This document shows, one piece after another, positions 58,771-64,000 of a stretch of 64,000 nucleotides of DNA. The number at the start of each line of letters is the position of its first letter. Within the stretch, counting starts at the first letter, position 1. Source of the DNA: Xestospongia muta (lineage: Eukaryota > Porifera > Demospongiae > Haplosclerida > Petrosiidae); NCBI GenBank assembly GCA_963693285.1, contig OY848917.1:6210118-6274117 (forward strand). The letters are read 5' to 3'. A program made the position numbers and the translations under genes. The notes below the pieces were generated by a model. It saw nothing but the letters and a program-made list of their open reading frames with translations, was not told the origin of the DNA and ran no database searches.

Positions 58771-59217
58771 CTCTGCCGTCCTAGGTATTCCTGTCTAGCA
58801 TTATCTACTCCTAACTTTCTAGTATGTATGTATATGGGCTGATAACATATGTAGTAAAGTCAGCTAATTATAGCACTACTAATAATAACACTGCTGACCA
58901 CAATATTTGAATGGGGCCAGGTAAAGGCTTACCCGCCCCCTAGTAATAAGTAATAGCTAGCAACCTATTCACAGAATATTATGCATAGAGATTGCAGAGC
59001 TCTGACTTTCTAGGTATTCCTCTTGAGAATCATGATCTACTCCTAACTGTCTAGTATGCATGAACATGGTCGATAGTAAACTAAATATAGTAGTCAGCTA
59101 AGTATATATAGCACTACTAATGATATTATTGTGGTGACCACAGCAATTGCATGTGGGCTGGTAGAGGCTTACCCACCCCCTAGTAGTGAGTAATAGCTAG
59201 CAACCTATTCATGGAAT
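58771..59217. repeat. Direct repeat of about 210 bp, two copies
   Basis: 58771-58976 and 59000-59217 align throughout. Shared phrases are CTAGGTATTCCT, ATCTACTCCTAACT, TTACCC.CCCCCTAGTA and ATAGCTAGCAACCTATTCA. It directly follows the integrase fragment, so it may be a subrepeated LTR or 3' end of that element. Confidence 0.75.
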
Positions 59218-59456
59218 CCAAATATGCAAGTAGGCAGTGGAGGGGAGTGGCTGCAAATCCATTTTAATTTATTAATTATATGCATTTAAACCTGTAATGA
59301 ACCTGTATTTATAATAAACGTTTTTCTGGCCTATATATTAGAGAGCCAAAATTGTATATTTAAATCTTTATTAAAGGAATGCTTTTTGAATAACACTCAA
59401 TATTAAAAAATACAATTCATATAATTTATGTATGAAACAGAATGAAAAGTAAAAAT
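59218..59456. other. 3' flank of gene 8
   Basis: AT-rich, no gene. Not visibly related to the flanks of genes 6 and 7. Confidence 0.4.
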
Positions 59457-62279
59457 CTAATTTAATTTATAGACAGACAGTTGACCTTTTATTATTGCCA
59501 GGAGTTTTAGGCGATGTAACTTCATTGATACTCCAAGCTCTTCTTTCAAAACATCATCATCCAATTCTAATAGTAGACAGCCATCAATTTGTTCTTCAAC
59601 AAATCTCTCTTTGTACATTCCTAATCCGAACTTGTCTAAAACCTGCACGACCTAAAGAATTATTATGCATTTCATGCCACAGTTATTGCATATTACCTAA
59701 TATAAAACAAGGTGATTATAATAAAAACATGTTATGTGCAAGGCAATTATGACATTATTAAATATTATTATGCGTATATAATACAATTGAAGACTACACT
59801 GCACTCTAAGTGTGTCTGTTACCGGGGTAAATTAAAGCCATTCTAGTTTAAAATGGATGTTTCTGTAGCCTTTACCAAGGTAGAAAATTAACTTAGACAA
59901 AGTGAGTCAAAAGTTTTTACACCATATTAATTTTATTAATAAATCAATTTTTGTGTCTGTCATATAGATCTTTATTTTTACAAGTAAGAAGTGACTAGTA
60001 AGTTTTAAAACTTTGTGAGTGATGTTTGTAAATGAATCTCCAAAAGTAAGAATGTTCTAGTAGAATATATATTTTACTCTAACACGATATTTTGAGTTGG
60101 CCTTTCACATGTATGAAGTACAGTGTTGATGATCTACAAACACATGTCTTGCCAAGCTTGACTAATCAGACCTCTCCCTATGCGTACATGTATGACATGT
60201 AAACAGATAATAAAAGTTGTCCATCTTGTTTTGCTACTTTAATTACAAAAACTTGAGCATTGATATGGAAAAGCTAAAATCAAGGGCAAGTTATAATACT
60301 TTTTGTTGTAGCATAACATACAATTCATTTACTTCAATTGATAATCAATTACTGTGGCTAGGAAATTAATGCATTTTATTTATATTATGATGTATTTTAT
60401 AACAAACATTATAAAGTAGCAAAATTATTCAATGTGAAGAAGTAAATATCCTGCCATTTTGATTGGTAATGTACTGTAGAATGGATTGTTTATGTAGCAA
60501 ATTAAATATGTTAGATATGATTTGTTTTTAGAACAACTAAGATGCTTGGCCAGGGCTGTTACTCTGCAATAACTTTGAAAAATTTGATAACAGTATGCAC
60601 AATGAAAATGTCCAGGAATTTGTTATACAACTAATTTATTTTAATAGTGTACCAGTACTAAAATTAATTACTATACAAAATACCTCGTCAACAGACAACT
60701 GCTCTAGATATTTTTGGTTTTCTCTGAGAGTGGTAGCATTATCTACAGTTCTCCTTTCATCATTAGGCTCCTCTATTATAACACAAAGTAAATACGTTTG
60801 AAGAAATATAGAATATAAAGGAACAAGAGAGTTTTATCATTTAATATTACACAACATACCATTTATTGTGTTCTCCAGTTGTTTAATGGAAGCAGTAAGT
60901 TTGGCAATACTATGTCTCATCTCTAACACCTCTTTTAATAACATTTCATTTCTCTCTGATATTGTTAATGAAGTAAATTCAACAGTTCTTGTAATGCCAG
61001 AAGAAACCTCGGCATAGGCAGAGCAAGAATTCACATTTCTTGCTGATGCAAATGGTGTTTCTTCATATTCTCTAATACAAGGACTACCTGCAATGTCTGT
61101 AGATGACTGAATGTAAGTATAAGAATGGACCACTGGAATTATCTCCTTTGTTTTGCTTCTAGGTGGCAGATTTACTTGTTTTGGTATGGGGAGTTTTGGT
61201 AGACAATGGCTCCAACTGTTGTCATGACATGGGTGAGATAAAGAAGTTAAGTTATTAAGTCCACTCAACTGTTCTACTTCTCTTCTTTGTGGCAACAATT
61301 GATATTCACCAATTCTAATATTATGTACATCATTTCTCCATTCATGTTCTGGAATTGACATTAAAATATCTTGTTGAAATATTTTAGCTACTGGGGAAAC
61401 ATCAGTAACAACTTTAGTTAGAACTGAGGGCTTGAGTATTCTTGCTAACTTCTGTGCACTTATATTCAATTGAATTTTGATTTCTTCAGAGACTTGTATT
61501 ATTCGAACATCAATGGGAACAGAACTTAGTATTTCCACAAGTTCGCATGGGACTTCATCATGATAACATCTCTTAGTTGAAGCGATAATTGATTGAAGAA
61601 CGTAATGCTCATTGATTACTCCAATTTCATTTTTTAACCATTTTTGAAATTTAACATCTTTATGGTGAAGGGAGACATGAATCGGTAGATTTATGTATTG
61701 CAGTAATAGTTTTAGATCAATGGCTATCAAAGATGGTTGGGTTGTAAAATGACCTTTACATGTCTCTTCAAGATAAACTGATGTATTTGATTCTGTGATG
61801 ATACAATTAAGGATCTTTCCCTTCTTATCTGATAAATCAATTCCTTTGATTAGTAAAATTTGACCTTTCTGCAATGACTGAGATGAATCCTTTGAAGATA
61901 TCCAGTTTTTCCCTACACTAACAACAGACGGTTGAGGTACAGCTTCAATCAAGTCAGCCACAGTATCAAAATAATAACCTTCTTTGGCCTTTTCAAGATT
62001 ATTGTGAGGATTATAAACAACACTTGCCTTCACATAAGAACTAACTGGAATGATATAATTATGTCGCGATAGCCTCACATTAACAACTTTTGCCTCCCTT
62101 TTAAAGTAAATTTGAAGAGGCTGGTCATTACTTAGTGATCCACCACAAACTCCGTAAATAGACTCATTGATAGCAACTACTTGAGGCAGTTTAGTGCCAT
62201 ATCTTTCTAAAAAGGCACTTAATGACATTGGAAAAGTGTCCGGTTCTTCATAAAAACTTTCAGAAGAAGACAAAGCCAT
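59457..62279 (-). CDS. CABIT-SAM adaptor-like protein, gene 8 (type III linker, diverged)
   Basis: Three exons are inferred on the minus strand: 62279-60860, 60772-60684 and 59651-59457; the product is 567 aa. Start at MALSSSESFYEE, which lines up with genes 6 and 7; an in-frame ATG lies 11 codons upstream. The first CABIT cysteine is alanine (KASVVYNP), the second kept (ETCKGHF). The long linker replaces the PPIPPR motifs with LPKLPIPKQVNLPPRSK, which keeps a possible SH3-ligand core. It adds tyrosines (YTYIQ, YAEVS). A coiled-coil-like segment (ERNEMLLKEVLEMRHS) precedes exon 2. SAM is residues 504-567: VVQVLDKFGLGMYKERFVEE then QIDGCLLLEL and LHRLKLLAIIKG. It is the most diverged type III gene. 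Intron 2 is 1032 bp. Confidence 0.85.
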
Positions 62280-62424
62280 CGTGGCTGTGAGTTTGTCGAA
62301 CAACTCCCACACTAGGCGATATATTCCAATTAATTATTAGTATCGTTCGATATTATAGTCATAGGAATTATTGGGGGTCAATCATTACACGTGCAGGCAA
62401 GTGTACGAGTACTGACATGTAATT
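62280..62424. other. Upstream of gene 8
   Basis: Short AT-rich stretch. No clear core promoter element was found. It separates gene 8 from an opposite-strand open frame. Confidence 0.3.
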
Positions 62425-62598
62425 ATGAAGAGACAGGTGTCCCTTTTTGGCTTTCTAAAGCTAGAAGAGTGGCAGGAAGGAATTGATGATACAAGCAGTA
62501 ATGGTCACAGTGAGGGCAGTACAAGAATAAGAATAGAAGATAGCTGTTCTTCAATTACTGAGATTGAGAATGAATTTACACTGTCGACTTTGAAGTGA
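62425..62598 (+). CDS. Possible first exon, hAT-transposase-like N terminus
   Basis: A 57-codon frame starts MKRQVSLFGFLKLEEW, then has an acidic Ser-rich part. The KRQxSLFGF start resembles the N termini of zinc-finger hAT transposases. A strong donor (GAA|GTGAGTAA) lies at its end, before the stop. No continuation was found in the next 300 bp. Either a transposon relic or the first exon of a gene that runs outward. Confidence 0.3.
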   Translation: MKRQVSLFGFLKLEEWQEGIDDTSSNGHSEGSTRIRIEDSCSSITEIENEFTLSTLK

Positions 62599-62773
62599 GT
62601 AACTCTATAAATGGTCTATATAGTGTGAGTTCCAGTCTTAACAAAAGTGAATCTTTACAGAATGATTTTGATATTATATAAAACAATTTTCTGTACTTCA
62701 AATAAACCATACCAGACAACATGTAATGATACTTTGTTGAAAACAAAGTGAATCCAGGGTCAACAAGGGAAGT

Positions 62774-63007
62774 ATGTCCAAGCTAGTTGTTTTAAAGAAC
62801 ATCCATGGCTCACACTCTGCACCAGTTTGCAGAAAGGATTATGCTTTTACTTTTCCGCTGCTACCAGACAAAAGTAATTACAATGCTTTTAACTTCACTT
62901 CTACTTTTATAAAAGTACATACTTCTAATTTTTCTCTACCTTATATCATTAAACGTTGGAACTCTTTCGCCATTGATCATGATGTTACACTTCTATTTCT
63001 TAATTAA
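62774..63007 (+). pseudogene. Possible LINE-type ORF2 tail
   Basis: The frame ends NFSLPYIIKRWNSFAIDHD. The pattern of F-S-LPYIIxxWNS near a stop resembles the C-terminal end of non-LTR retrotransposon ORF2 proteins (FFPYIIxLWNSLP). No reverse-transcriptase domain is present before it. Weak assignment. Confidence 0.3.
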
Positions 63008-64000
63008 AATTTCTTTGTCTTTATTAGCTATAGGCCTATAGCTATATGTTTAGTGTTGTTTCTATCTCCCATGAACTCATCTTTTCAAAACTGTTTTTAT
63101 TGTGCAAGGTCACCTCTTGCAAGCATCCTCAAAACATTATCATTGTCATATAGCTCAATAACCTAGCTGATATCAATCATGATCCGGACCTAGACTTTAT
63201 CTATAGGGAAAGAAAAATTATATATTAAAATATAAACAAATTGGGCTTTTTGATACTAACTGGAACCAACACAGCAACCTGTCATTTTCTAACAGTAAAA
63301 TATACATGTATATGCTCTAGAAGAAGGACTTTCTATATATATATTTTGTGAGCATAGACTAAAAGTATTCTGTATTTCTTCAAAATAAGTTAAGTGACCA
63401 ATGTTATTCTAGCTAGTTAAGTTAATGATGTAAAGGTTAAGGCGGGAGATAATAGTTATTATGATGTCTCCTAAAGTGGAGACATCATATATTCATAATG
63501 CTATGTACTCCTCCAAGACTCCAGACCATTCTTCTATGAATGTATGCATAAGCTTATTTGAAAAACCAACCTACTACCATATACATTGTATATTTCTTTT
63601 TCACATGCCATTTCATGCAATGTAGACTGCCTCTATATTATACATGAAACAAATACAATTATAGCAATCACATGACCTCAATAGTTATGATAATGTTTAC
63701 ATTCCTACTACATAGCTATTCCTAGCACACCTGAGTGGCATCACGATGATAAGTGTAGTTTTGAAACTTCTTCTATATAGTTAACTTGCTGTTAACTTTG
63801 TTTTCTCTCTGCTACCTCTTCAATATTCATGATGTTGAAGCTACAAAAAAAATATAAATAATAACAAAAGTTAGCTACCTTATATCTTTGACAAATGCCT
63901 GCTTTAAGTTCATCACATGCAAAGTCAGCACCCTAGTACATAAAAATGATTTACCAAATTGCATTCCATTTCTAATAATTGAAACCATAAAGGCTACTAC
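63008..64000. other. Non-coding end of window with a perfect hairpin
   Basis: No gene is seen. At 63460-63489, TATGATGTCTCC, a 6-base loop and GGAGACATCATA form a perfect 12-bp hairpin. Confidence 0.5.

Overview
This is an AT-rich animal nuclear window, with spliced genes, very short introns (mostly 44-80 bp) and dense transposon debris. The gene family, the tiny introns and the transposon types fit a demosponge such as Amphimedon queenslandica. That assignment is inference; no rRNA or other taxonomic marker is present.

The core of the window is a tandem array of eight apparently intact genes for CABIT-SAM proteins. This is the architecture of the GAREM/FAM59 signalling adaptors, and the CABIT module is shared with THEMIS. 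Five genes lie on the + strand (2232-4086, 8185-10573, 17030-19408, 35395-37794, 43459-45411). Three lie on the - strand (46256-48896, 51949-54612, 59457-62279). The two groups converge near 45.4-46.3 kb. Each gene has one long first exon (CABIT plus part of the linker), one to three small linker exons, and a last exon carrying the SAM domain. All eight have a phase-0 intron at the same place at the start of SAM.

The linker splits them into three types. Type I (gene 1) has two YxxM motifs. Type II (genes 2-5) has a small exon with a YxNM motif (lost in gene 5), a GC-AG first intron whose retention gives an immediate stop, and an optional in-frame hydrophobic segment. Type III (genes 6-8) has proline-rich SH3-type motifs (PPIPPR in genes 6 and 7), a predicted coiled coil, and has lost the first conserved CABIT cysteine. 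Genes 2-4 are near copies, as are genes 6 and 7. Their flanks (promoter, 3' flank, transposon relics) were copied with them. Decayed fragments of type I genes sit between the type II genes, and decayed SAM exons lie at 1.7 and 50.1 kb.

The rest is mobile DNA. There are Ty3/gypsy relics (4.9-7.4, 15.05-16.25 and 57.9-58.75 kb) and another reverse-transcriptase retroelement (49.4-50.1 and 55.1-57.4 kb). hAT transposase relics lie at 13.1, 30.1, 31.4-33.3, 33.7, 42.1 and 50.9 kb. A Mutator-like element carries transposase, SWIM finger, PHD-like finger and a Ulp1-type peptidase (26.7-31.3 kb). There are also tRNA-derived SINE-like repeats, several MITE families with recognisable target-site duplications, a 67-bp minisatellite and a 100-bp (AG)n tract. 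The 21.5-33.6 kb stretch is a transposon-rich island that splits the array and contains no gene I can call intact.
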